Assembly (NCBI RefSeq): GCF_001742745.1
Contig: NZ_MJAK01000007.1
Coordinates: forward strand, 97,783 to 161,782
Direction of reading: 5' to 3'
Origin: Curtobacterium sp. ER1/6
GTDB lineage: Bacteria; Actinomycetota; Actinomycetes; Actinomycetales; Microbacteriaceae
Length of the DNA: 64,000 bases
This document shows, in pieces, positions 35,671 to 44,016 of this stretch (the first letter of the stretch is position 1; every line of letters begins with the position of its first letter). The position numbers and the translations under genes were made by a program. The notes beneath the pieces are model-generated. The model did not search any database, was not told where the DNA came from, and worked only from the letters and a program-made list of their open reading frames with translations.

Positions 35671-36546
35671 TTACTCGCGGTTGCTCGCGAGCAGGGCGAG
35701 GATGCGCAGGATCTCGATGTAGAGCCACACCAGGGTGACGATGAGACCGAACGCCGCCGTCCACGCGTAGATGCGCGGGGCGCCGCGCTGGACACCGGTC
35801 TTGATCTGGTCGAAGTCGAGGACCAGCGAGTACGCCGCCATCAGGACCACGAAGACGCCGATCAGGACGCCCCACGGGATGCCGAACAGGAAGCTCGGCT
35901 CGCTGCGGAGCCCCTGCGCCCCGGTGGTCACGCCCGTGAGCATCAGCACGAGGTTGACGAGCGAGAACGCCATGTAGCCGACGATCGCGATGAGGAAGAT
36001 CTTCGTGGCCTTCGGCGTCGCACGGACCTTGCCGGACGTGAAGAGCAGCAGGGTCACGGCGAAGACGCCGAGCGTTCCGAAGACCGCCTGCGCGACGATG
36101 CCGTCCGACTGCGCGTTGAACGCCGCCGAGATGCCACCGACGAACAGGCCTTCGAAGAAGGCGTACGCCAGGACCAGGCCCGGCGACGGCTTCTTCTTGA
36201 ACGTGTTGACGAGTGCCAGCACGAAGCCGACGATCGCGCCGACGATCCAGACGATGGGCGGCAGGTTCCAACCGGCGACGGCGCCGACGAGGAGCACGCC
36301 GAACGCCAGGAGCGTCTTGACGATGGTGTCCTCGTACGACATCCGGTCGGTGTCGACCGGGTTCGCCGTGGGGCGGTCGTACATGTACTGCAGCTGCTCG
36401 GGCGTCATGCCGCCCTGCTGCGGGTACTGCCCCTGCTGTGGGGTGCGTCCCCAGCCCGCCTGCTGCTGACCAGCGCCGGCGCCCCAGGCGCCACGGCCCT
36501 GGTCGTTGAAGGCGGGGGACTGGTCGAAACCGGGCTTGAAGGCCAT
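35671..36546 (-). CDS. Bax inhibitor-1/YccA family membrane protein
   Basis: 291 residues. Residues 1-65 are a Gly/Gln/Pro-rich cytoplasmic tail ending MTPEQLQYMYDRP. Seven transmembrane helices follow, including VLAYAFFEGLFVGGISAAFN and the C-terminal IYAWTAAFGLIVTLVWLYIEILRILALL, typical of the actinobacterial BI-1/YccA (TMBIM) group. Bacterial members are proposed Ca2+ leak channels; the role here is unknown. RBS AAGGAAGAG lies upstream of the ATG. Confidence 0.88.
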   Translation of the reverse strand: MAFKPGFDQSPAFNDQGRGAWGAGAGQQQAGWGRTPQQGQYPQQGGMTPEQLQYMYDRPTANPVDTDRMSYEDTIVKTLLAFGVLLVGAVAGWNLPPIVWIVGAIVGFVLALVNTFKKKPSPGLVLAYAFFEGLFVGGISAAFNAQSDGIVAQAVFGTLGVFAVTLLLFTSGKVRATPKATKIFLIAIVGYMAFSLVNLVLMLTGVTTGAQGLRSEPSFLFGIPWGVLIGVFVVLMAAYSLVLDFDQIKTGVQRGAPRIYAWTAAFGLIVTLVWLYIEILRILALLASNRE

Positions 36547-36582
36547 GGTGTCCTCTTCCTTGGAGATTCGAGTCCTCTCAGC

Positions 36583-37635
36583 CTAGGGGCGCTGCACCGC
36601 GGAAGGCTGAGGATTCGCGGCGAGCGGAAGCGGGTCCTGACGGTCCCGACCCGCGGAGCCTACGGGCGTGGTCTGCGTGCGCGCCCCGAGCCGGTCGGGA
36701 ACCAGCCGACCGTCTGCCGCAGCCGGGGCGGCGGGGTCGGGTCGTGCCTCCCGGCCGGGTCGGGGTCCGTCGGGACCGCAGCGCACCTGCGGGTACAGCC
36801 ACGAGACCAGGGCGACCGAGATCACCATGAGGAGCAGCCAGGCGACGATCTTCGTCGGCGCGACCGGCTGCCACCCGGCGGCCTGCGCCGGGTAGGACCA
36901 CGCACCCGCCCAGGTGGCGACGTCCTCCGCGAGCCAGATGAACAGTGCGACCAGCGACATCGCCAGCAGGACCGGCATCCGCAGCGTCGCACGGTGGACG
37001 CGCACGTGCATCGTCGTCCGGGCGAACAGCGCCACGACGAGCGCGAGCAGCGGCCAGCGGAGGTCCCACACGAAGTGGTGACCGAAGAAGTTCGCGTAGA
37101 TGCCCACAGCGACCACCACGAGCAGCCACTGTCGCGGGTACCGGTCGAACCGCAGGTCGAACAGCCGCACGACCCGCACCATGTACGAGCCGACCGCGCC
37201 GTACATGAAGCCGGAGAAGAGCGGGACGCCCGCCACGACCAGCCAGCCGCCGGTGCCGTACTCCCACGAGCCGACGTGGGTCTTGAAGACCTCCATCACG
37301 GTGCCGACCACGTGGAAGACGAGGACGACGCGGAGCTCCCGGACGGTCTCGAGGCCGAACACGAGCATGCCGACCTGCAGTGCGACCGCGGCCAGCGTGA
37401 GCACGTCGTTGCGGGCGACCGGCGCCCCGGCCGGCCAGGTGAGGTGCACGACGGCCATCGTCGCGAGCAGCAGCGCCCCGAACGCGCACGCCCAGGCCTG
37501 CTTGGCCCCGAACACCAGGAACTCGGTGACGGCGAGCCGGACGGGGCGGTGCGGCTGGTGCCCGGCGTCGAGCAGGCGGCGGGCGGCGCGGTCGATGCGG
37601 GCCTCGACGGCGGTGGAGAGGTGTCGGACGGTCAC
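36583..37635 (-). CDS. DUF817 family membrane protein
   Basis: 350 residues from the GTG at 37635 (VTRVRHLST-type start, here VTVRHLSTAVEARIDR); the frame is open to 37704, so the start is uncertain. About eight hydrophobic helices carry the DUF817 hallmarks FGAKQAWACAFGALLL, HVVGTVMEVFKTHVGSWEY and GIYANFFGHHFVWDLRW. The C-terminal 70 residues are hydrophilic and Pro/Arg-rich and carry a family B half-site in the DNA (about 36748). Function is unknown. Confidence 0.82.
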   Translation of the reverse strand: MTVRHLSTAVEARIDRAARRLLDAGHQPHRPVRLAVTEFLVFGAKQAWACAFGALLLATMAVVHLTWPAGAPVARNDVLTLAAVALQVGMLVFGLETVRELRVVLVFHVVGTVMEVFKTHVGSWEYGTGGWLVVAGVPLFSGFMYGAVGSYMVRVVRLFDLRFDRYPRQWLLVVVAVGIYANFFGHHFVWDLRWPLLALVVALFARTTMHVRVHRATLRMPVLLAMSLVALFIWLAEDVATWAGAWSYPAQAAGWQPVAPTKIVAWLLLMVISVALVSWLYPQVRCGPDGPRPGREARPDPAAPAAADGRLVPDRLGARTQTTPVGSAGRDRQDPLPLAANPQPSAVQRP

Positions 37636-37736
37636 GCTGCCGACGATCCGTGTCCCCGCTGGGAACGACGCCGCGCGGCTGAGCGGATGTGTCCACAGGT
37701 ACACCTGCGGGTCACCGGGCGGCAGGAGCGAGCGGC

Positions 37737-37742
37737 TACGGT
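37737..37742 (+). promoter_or_regulatory. -10 hexamer for leaderless GDPD gene
   Basis: TACGGT ends 6 nt before the ATG at 37749. Confidence 0.5.
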
Positions 37743-37748
37743 CGGCCC

Positions 37749-38762
37749 ATGACGCGCGTGATCGCCCACCGGGGCGCCTCCGGACACCGGCCCGAGCACT
37801 CCCGGGGCGCCTACGAGCTGGCCGTGGAGCTCGGTGCCGACGCGATCGAACCCGACCTGGTGCCCACGAAGGACGGCGTCCTGGTCCTCCGGCACGAGAA
37901 CGAGGTGTCCGGGACGACCGACGTCGCCGACCATCCGGAGTTCGCGCACCTGCGGACGACGAAGGCCGTCGACGGGCAGAGCGTCACCGGGTGGTTCACC
38001 GAGGACATGACGTGGGACGAGGTCCGGACGCTCCGGGTCCGGGAGCGCCTGCCCGCGCTGCGACCCGCGTCCGCGGCCCACGACGGCGAGGGGACGGTGC
38101 TGCGCCTCGAGGACCTCCTCGGGATCCTCGACGCCGCCCCGCGTGCGGTCGGCTTGGTGGCCGAGGTCAAGCACGCCACCTTCTTCGACCGGGCCGGGTT
38201 CCCGATGGCGCAGCTGCTCGACGACGCGCTCGGGGACGCCGGCTGGCGCGGCGACGAGCGCCTGACCGTCGAGTCGTTCGAGAAGACCGTGCTCCGGCAG
38301 CTCGGCTCGCGCGGCACGGGTGGTCGGCTCGTGTACCTCCAGGAGGCCCGTGGCAGCGCCGCGGACGAGGTCGCCGCCCACGGGTCGGCGGCTCCGTCGT
38401 GGGCCTCCGAACGGACCGACGAGGCGCTCGCCGCGTTCGCCGGGGAGTTCCACGGCATCAGCGTCGACCTGCGGACCCTGACGGCGGGGGCGGACACCGT
38501 GCCCGTCGACGATCCGCGGCCGGTGCGGAGCGTGGTCGTCGACCGGGCACACGCGGTCGGGCTCGCCGTCTACACCTGGACGCTGCGGCCGGAGAACCGG
38601 TTCCTGCCGGCTCCGCTGCGGCGCGGGGGCGACGTCGCGGCGCACGGCGACTGGGAGCGGTGGTTCACGTCGGTGGTGCGCACCGGGGTCGACGGGGTGT
38701 TCGCGGACCACCCGGACCTGGCGGTGCGGGCGCGGGCACTCGTCGAGGGCGGCGCGGGCTGA
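37749..38762 (+). CDS. Glycerophosphodiester phosphodiesterase family protein
   Basis: 337 residues, GDPD TIM barrel. The N-terminal motif IAHRGASGHRPEHS carries the catalytic His, followed by DAIEPDLVPTKDGVLVLRHENE with the metal-binding Glu/Asp and the second His. The C-terminal GVDGVFADHPD is typical. No signal peptide, so it is probably cytoplasmic. It hydrolyses glycerophosphodiesters to glycerol-3-phosphate, which could feed GlpD (27753). A short upstream in-frame extension to 37689 is ignored in favour of the leaderless start. Confidence 0.9.
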   Translation: MTRVIAHRGASGHRPEHSRGAYELAVELGADAIEPDLVPTKDGVLVLRHENEVSGTTDVADHPEFAHLRTTKAVDGQSVTGWFTEDMTWDEVRTLRVRERLPALRPASAAHDGEGTVLRLEDLLGILDAAPRAVGLVAEVKHATFFDRAGFPMAQLLDDALGDAGWRGDERLTVESFEKTVLRQLGSRGTGGRLVYLQEARGSAADEVAAHGSAAPSWASERTDEALAAFAGEFHGISVDLRTLTAGADTVPVDDPRPVRSVVVDRAHAVGLAVYTWTLRPENRFLPAPLRRGGDVAAHGDWERWFTSVVRTGVDGVFADHPDLAVRARALVEGGAG

Positions 38763-38811
38763 GCCGTCGGCTCCCGGACCGACGACCTCGGCAGCTGTCG
38801 GGGCCCGCGCC

Positions 38812-38817
38812 TAGACT
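38812..38817 (+). promoter_or_regulatory. -10 hexamer upstream of pcrA
   Basis: TAGACT ends 9 nt before the ATG at 38827, giving a leaderless or very short-leader message. Confidence 0.45.
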
Positions 38818-38826
38818 GTTCCGGTC

Positions 38827-41295
38827 ATGACGATCGTGCTCGACCCCTTCGACCAGTCCCCCGAGCCGGGCGCGGGCAACCGCGCCGGCGGGTACGACGA
38901 CCCCTTCACCGCGGGTCTCAACCCCCAGCAGAAGGAAGCCGTCGAGTACCGCGGCGAGTCGCTGCTCATCGTGGCCGGTGCGGGTTCCGGCAAGACGAGC
39001 GTCCTCACCCGACGCATCGCCCTGCTGCTCGCCAACCGCGAGGCCTGGCCGTCGCAGATCCTGGCGATCACCTTCACGAACAAGGCCGCCGCCGAGATGC
39101 GCGAGCGCGTGCAGGCCCTGGTCGGCCAGGCCGCCGAGGGCATGTGGATCTCGACGTTCCACTCGGCGTGCGTCCGGATCCTCCGGCGCGAGGCCGAACG
39201 CTTCGGCTTCCCGCAGTCGTTCACGATCTACGACTCGGCGGACTCGCGGGCGCTGCTCAAGCGGATCATCAAGGAGCTCGAGGCGGACTCGCTCGGGCTG
39301 ACCGTGGGTGCCGCGGCGTCCAAGATCTCGAAGCTCAAGAACGAGCTGCAGGACATCGACACCTACGCCCGGAACATCAACGTGAACGACCCGCAGGAGG
39401 TCATGTTCACCGAGGTGTTCCGGCGGTACACGAACGAGCTGCGTCGCGCGAACGCGTTCGACTTCGACGACCTGATCGGGCAGACGGTCTTCCTGTTCCG
39501 CGCCTTCCCCGAGATCGCCGCGCTCTACCAGCGCCGCTTCCGGTTCGTGCTGGTCGACGAGTACCAGGACACCAACCACGCCCAGTACGCCCTGATCCGG
39601 GAGCTCACCCGTCCGGTCCCCGTCGAGCAGGTCGACAAGCTCGAGGACGCCGGGCAGCACGTCGAGCGGATGCGCGAGGCCGACGGGTCCATCGCCCCGG
39701 CGTCGCTCACGGTCGTCGGTGACTCGGACCAGTCGATCTACGCCTTCCGCGGTGCCGACATCCGCAACATCGTCGAGTTCGAGCGGGACTTCCCGAACTC
39801 GAAGGTGATCCTGCTCGAGCAGAACTACCGGTCGACGCAGACCATCCTCGACGCCGCGAACGCCGTCATCGCGAACAACTTCGACCGTCAGGCGAAGAAC
39901 CTGTTCACCGACGTCGGCGCCGGCGACAAGATCGTCGGCTTCACCGGGTACACCGGTCACGACGAGGCACAGTTCGTGGCGGACGAGATCCAGCGGCTGC
40001 ACGAGGAGGGCACGTCCTACCGCGACGTCGCCGTGTTCTACCGGACCAACTCGCAGACGCGTGCGCTCGAGGAGATCTTCATCCGCTCGGCCATCCCGTA
40101 CCGGGTGCTCGGCGGCACGAAGTTCTACGAGCGCGCCGAGATCAAGGACGCCATGGCGTACCTGATCACCGTCGCCAACCCCGCGGACCCGCTCTCGCTC
40201 CGCCGCATCCTCAACGTGCCGAAGCGCGGCATCGGTGCCGTCACCGAGACGGCGCTGCAGCGCTACGCCGACGAGCACGAGACCTCGGTACGCGACGCCC
40301 TGCGGCACGCCGACGAGCTCGGCTTCGGCCCGAAGGTGCGGAACGCGATCACGGCGTTCGCCGAGCTGCTCGACTCGGTCTCCGAGAAGGCCCCGACGCA
40401 GCCGGTCGTCGACACGCTGACGCAGCTGCTCGACGGCTCCGGTCTGCTCGAGAACCTGCGGAAGTCGCCGGACGCGCAGGACGCCGCACGCGCGGACAAC
40501 ATCGACGAGCTCGTCGCGGTGACGCGCGAGTTCCAGAAGAACAACCCCGAGGGCACGCTGTCCGACTTCCTGACGGAGGTGTCCCTGGTCGCGGCGGCGG
40601 ACGAGCTCGACGACTCGTCCGGCACGGTGTCGCTCATGACCCTGCACACGGCGAAGGGGCTGGAGTACGACGCGGTCTTCCTCACCGGGGTCGAGGAGGA
40701 CCTGCTCCCGCACCGGATGTCGGCGAACGAGCCCGGGGGTCCGGCGGAGGAACGCCGGTTGTTCTACGTCGGCATCACCCGTGCGAAGAAGTCGCTCTTC
40801 CTGTCGCTGGCGATGACGCGCGCGCAGTTCGGTGACGTCAACGTCGCGATGCCCTCCCGCTTCCTGCAGGAGATCCCCGAGGGCCTCATCGACTGGAAGC
40901 AGTCGCCGGGCATGGCGAACAGCCGCGGCGGCACCGAGCCCCGCGCGCTGAACGCCCGTCGCGGCGGTGGCCCGGGCGGCTTCGGCGGCGCGGGCTCCGG
41001 CGGTGGTGGCGGGTACCGCGGCGGTGGCGGCTTCGGCGGCGGGTCGTACGACCGCGCGGCCGCTGCGGCGAAGACGCGCCCGAAGACCGAGTGGGCGAAC
41101 CGGGTGTCCGGGCAGGTCCGCGACAACGGCGACATGGAGCTCGTCGCCGGCGACCGGATCACGCACGTCGACTTCGGCGAGGGCACGGTGTCCGCGGTCA
41201 CCGGTCAGGGCGCGAAGCGCATCGCCGAGATCGCGTTCGACGCCGCGGGTCGCAAGAAGCTCCTCATCAAGATCGCCCCGATCGAGAAGCTCTAG
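38827..41295 (+). CDS. pcrA: ATP-dependent DNA helicase PcrA/UvrD1
   Basis: Superfamily 1A 3'-5' helicase for repair and replication restart, 822 residues. Motif I is AGAGSGKTSVLTRRI (about residue 50), Ia ITFTNKAAAEMRER, II VDEYQDTN, III GDSDQSIYAFRGA, IV EQNYRST, V MTLHTAKGLEYDAVF and VI ERRLFYVGITRAK. Residues of about 695-750 are a striking Gly-rich linker with RGG-like repeats. The C-terminal 45 residues (VDFGEGTVSAVTG...) are the Tudor/SH3-like domain that binds RNA polymerase in other PcrA proteins. It is monocistronic, ending at a family A palindrome. Confidence 0.96.
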   Translation: MTIVLDPFDQSPEPGAGNRAGGYDDPFTAGLNPQQKEAVEYRGESLLIVAGAGSGKTSVLTRRIALLLANREAWPSQILAITFTNKAAAEMRERVQALVGQAAEGMWISTFHSACVRILRREAERFGFPQSFTIYDSADSRALLKRIIKELEADSLGLTVGAAASKISKLKNELQDIDTYARNINVNDPQEVMFTEVFRRYTNELRRANAFDFDDLIGQTVFLFRAFPEIAALYQRRFRFVLVDEYQDTNHAQYALIRELTRPVPVEQVDKLEDAGQHVERMREADGSIAPASLTVVGDSDQSIYAFRGADIRNIVEFERDFPNSKVILLEQNYRSTQTILDAANAVIANNFDRQAKNLFTDVGAGDKIVGFTGYTGHDEAQFVADEIQRLHEEGTSYRDVAVFYRTNSQTRALEEIFIRSAIPYRVLGGTKFYERAEIKDAMAYLITVANPADPLSLRRILNVPKRGIGAVTETALQRYADEHETSVRDALRHADELGFGPKVRNAITAFAELLDSVSEKAPTQPVVDTLTQLLDGSGLLENLRKSPDAQDAARADNIDELVAVTREFQKNNPEGTLSDFLTEVSLVAAADELDDSSGTVSLMTLHTAKGLEYDAVFLTGVEEDLLPHRMSANEPGGPAEERRLFYVGITRAKKSLFLSLAMTRAQFGDVNVAMPSRFLQEIPEGLIDWKQSPGMANSRGGTEPRALNARRGGGPGGFGGAGSGGGGGYRGGGGFGGGSYDRAAAAAKTRPKTEWANRVSGQVRDNGDMELVAGDRITHVDFGEGTVSAVTGQGAKRIAEIAFDAAGRKKLLIKIAPIEKL

Positions 41296-41333
41296 CGCAC
41301 CATCCGCACCGCGTCGAGGCCGGACGGACCGGC

Positions 41334-41400
41334 GTCGAACCACGATTCCGACGTCGAACCAGGCCGTACAGCCGGTTCGACGTCGCATCCGTGGTTCGAC
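41334..41400. repeat. Dispersed palindrome family A, copy 2 (27-13-27)
   Basis: Arms 41334-41360 and 41374-41400 pair at 24 of 27 positions. The left arm begins GTCGAACCACGA and ends GTCGAACC, like copy 1 at 3218-3282. It lies between the convergent ends of pcrA and the PNPOx gene. Confidence 0.8.
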
Positions 41401-41445
41401 ACCGCGCGAGCGCCGCGACCGAGCGCCGCACGCGCGCCCCCGCGC

Positions 41446-42081
<636 letters not shown>

Positions 42082-42114
42082 GGTCCCACCCAACCGTCCC
42101 GTCCGCGTCGTCGC

Positions 42115-43014
42115 TCAGGTTCGGTGCGCGTACCGCGCGGCGGCCCGGTGCATCGCCCGCAGCAGCAGCGGCCCGGGCAGGCGGAGCGCCCACCCCGGCA
42201 CGAGCGCCCGCACCACGCGGACGAGCCGCACCACCCGCCGGAAGCGCCGACGCTCGCGCGGGCCCCACGGGAACCCGTACTGCCGACGCAGGGCCTCGGG
42301 CAGCATGCCGACCGTGACGACCCGGACGAGCGGCATCGCCGCACGCACCCACAGCGGCGCGAACCGCGGGTGCAGCAGGTCGCGGACGATCCCGCGGGCG
42401 TCGTCGGTCACGCGCAGGGTCGGCAACGTGCGCTCCCAGTACGCGTCGAAGGCCGCCACCGAGGCGAACCAGGCCTCGGCGGGCACGCGCAGCGCCGTCG
42501 CGATCGGAGCGTAGGCCGCGAGCACCCGCTCGGCGTCGTCGGCCGACAGGGGGTCGCCGAAGAGCGCGTGGGCGTCCCGCGCGGAGTCGAAGAGCGTCGC
42601 GGCGACCCAGCGCTGGCGGTCGACCTCGTCGGCCCCGGCGACCGTCCGGTGCGCCCGGTCCACGGACGCGACGGCGACGGCGGCGTCGCGCTCCGTCCCG
42701 ATCACCACGGCGTAGACGAACATCAGGGTGTGGGCCAGCCGTTGCTGCGGTCGGCGCGCGAAGTTGGAGTGCCGCCGGACCCCCGCCCCGACCACCGGGT
42801 CGGCGATCTGCAGCAGGATGGCGCGGCCGCCCGCCGCGACCGGCGTGCTGTCCGCCAGCCAGCGGCGCAGGGCACGGTCGCCACGGGACAGGGCGCGGTC
42901 ACCACGGGACGGCCGGGAGGCACGGATCCGGCCCGCCACGGATGCGCCACCGGCCGTCTCCACGCCTCGGCCGACGGGGCGGGGGTGGGACGCGCCTCCC
43001 GGCCGGTGCGTCAC
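42115..43014 (-). CDS. Oxygenase MpaB family protein (DUF2236)
   Basis: 299 residues. The core matches DUF2236: a helical protein with RHSNFARRPQQRLAHTLMFVYAVVIGT, ATLFDSARDAHALFGDPL and LLHPRFAPLWVRAAMPLVRVVTVGMLPEALRRQYGF. Relatives include MpaB oxygenase and latex-clearing type heme proteins; substrate unknown. The GTG at 43014 overlaps the stop of the upstream gene (GTGA). Codons 5-40 span two family B half-sites (42909-42923 and 42990-43004) and encode non-conserved sequence, as if the repeat had inserted into the 5' end. Confidence 0.78.
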   Translation of the reverse strand: MTHRPGGASHPRPVGRGVETAGGASVAGRIRASRPSRGDRALSRGDRALRRWLADSTPVAAGGRAILLQIADPVVGAGVRRHSNFARRPQQRLAHTLMFVYAVVIGTERDAAVAVASVDRAHRTVAGADEVDRQRWVAATLFDSARDAHALFGDPLSADDAERVLAAYAPIATALRVPAEAWFASVAAFDAYWERTLPTLRVTDDARGIVRDLLHPRFAPLWVRAAMPLVRVVTVGMLPEALRRQYGFPWGPRERRRFRRVVRLVRVVRALVPGWALRLPGPLLLRAMHRAAARYAHRT

Positions 43015-43373
43015 GGACGCGGTCCCGACCGTCGCGTGCGGCGGACCGACGCGGTGTCGGCGACCAGGGCCGCCGCGAGGGCGACCACGCCGCCCACCAG
43101 GGCGGCGGCGAGCCAGCCGGGGCCCACGACCGTGCCGCTCGCGGCCGCGAGCAGGGTCACGACGAGCCAGATCGCGGGGAGCGGCCACAGGTGCGTGGTC
43201 GCGCCGGTCAGCAGGGCGAGTGCGACGCCGGCCACCAGGAGCGGCAGCCACGCGACGGTCCCGGTGCGCGCGCCGGAGTGGGCGGCGGCCGCGACGAGCA
43301 GCAGCGACGCCAGGGAGAGCAGCCGGGTCAGCGCGGGCGTGGCCCGGACACGGTCACGGACGCCACGGAGCAC
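43011..43373 (-). CDS. Small hydrophobic membrane protein
   Basis: 120 residues with four predicted transmembrane helices (LLSLASLLLVAAAAHS, WLPLLVAGVALALLTGA, LPAIWLVVTLLAAASG, LAAALVGGVVALAAALVA) and basic ends. No family is recognised. The GTG start is preceded by TACGAT at 6 nt. It is translationally coupled to the MpaB-family gene downstream. Confidence 0.7.
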   Translation of the reverse strand: MLRGVRDRVRATPALTRLLSLASLLLVAAAAHSGARTGTVAWLPLLVAGVALALLTGATTHLWPLPAIWLVVTLLAAASGTVVGPGWLAAALVGGVVALAAALVADTASVRRTRRSGPRP

Positions 43374-43379
43374 GGCCCG

Positions 43380-43385
43380 ATCGTA
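43380..43385 (-). promoter_or_regulatory. -10 hexamer for leaderless membrane protein gene
   Basis: TACGAT on the minus strand ends 6 nt before the GTG at 43373. Confidence 0.45.
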
Positions 43386-43420
43386 CTGGGCCGTGCTCCG
43401 GAGGTGGTGCGGGGGAACGC

Positions 43421-43714
43421 TCAGAGCGGCTTGGTGCCGAGGTCGCCGCCGAGGTCCGGGCGGTCGGTGTCGTCGTCGTGCTCCCAGAGGTCGGGCGAGC
43501 CCTCGCGGGGTGCGCCACCGGTGGGGCCGTCGTCCGAGCCGTCACCCGGCTGGGGCTCCACGGTCTCGCCGGCGACGGCGTCGTTCGTGACGGTCTCGAG
43601 GGACTCCTCGGACTCGTCGACCTCGTACGGGCCGACGTGTTCGCGGTCCACGTCGTCGTTGCGGCGCTCCTGGGCGTCGAAGTCGTCGACGGGGCTGATG
43701 CCGGGGTCGCTCAT
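43421..43714 (-). CDS. Acidic hypothetical protein
   Basis: 97 residues, about one third Asp or Glu, with no hydrophobic segment and probably disordered (MSDPGISPVDDFDAQERRNDD at the start, GGDLGTKPL at the end). The ATG at 43714 has GGAAGGA 7 nt upstream, which decides against the longer frame to 43849. No family is recognised. It lies alone between the small membrane protein and recQ. Confidence 0.65.
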   Translation of the reverse strand: MSDPGISPVDDFDAQERRNDDVDREHVGPYEVDESEESLETVTNDAVAGETVEPQPGDGSDDGPTGGAPREGSPDLWEHDDDTDRPDLGGDLGTKPL

Positions 43715-43922
43715 GGTGCAGTCCTTCCGTGGGTGTCGGGCTCCGGCGTCGTGTCCGGCCGCCGGGCCGTCGGGTCTTCCTGTGTACGCCGTCCGCCTGA
43801 CGGGTCGTCCGGGTCGCGCACTCCCGGGGCGGCTTCGCGTCGTGTTCACCTCGGCGTCACCTGCGGGTCACGATCGCGGGTCACACTCGCCGTGCTCGGG
43901 GGAGTGGAGCGCGGTCGCCGAC

Positions 43923-44013
43923 GGGTGGTCGAGCGACCGCGCCTTCCCCCGACCGAGCGGCCGGAGCCGCGCGGGTGGTCGAGCGGCCGGAGCCGCCGAG
44001 CGGCCGGAGTCGC
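43923..44013. repeat. Short direct repeats downstream of recQ
   Basis: The 16-mer GAGCGGCCGGAG(C/T)CGC occurs at 43955-43970, 43981-43996 and 43998-44013, and GGGTGGTCGAGCG(A/G)CC at 43923-43938 and 43973-43988. They sit in the 302-bp gap between the acidic protein gene and recQ, ending 3 nt from the recQ stop. No gene is visible in the gap. Confidence 0.7.
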
Positions 44014-44016
44014 GCG

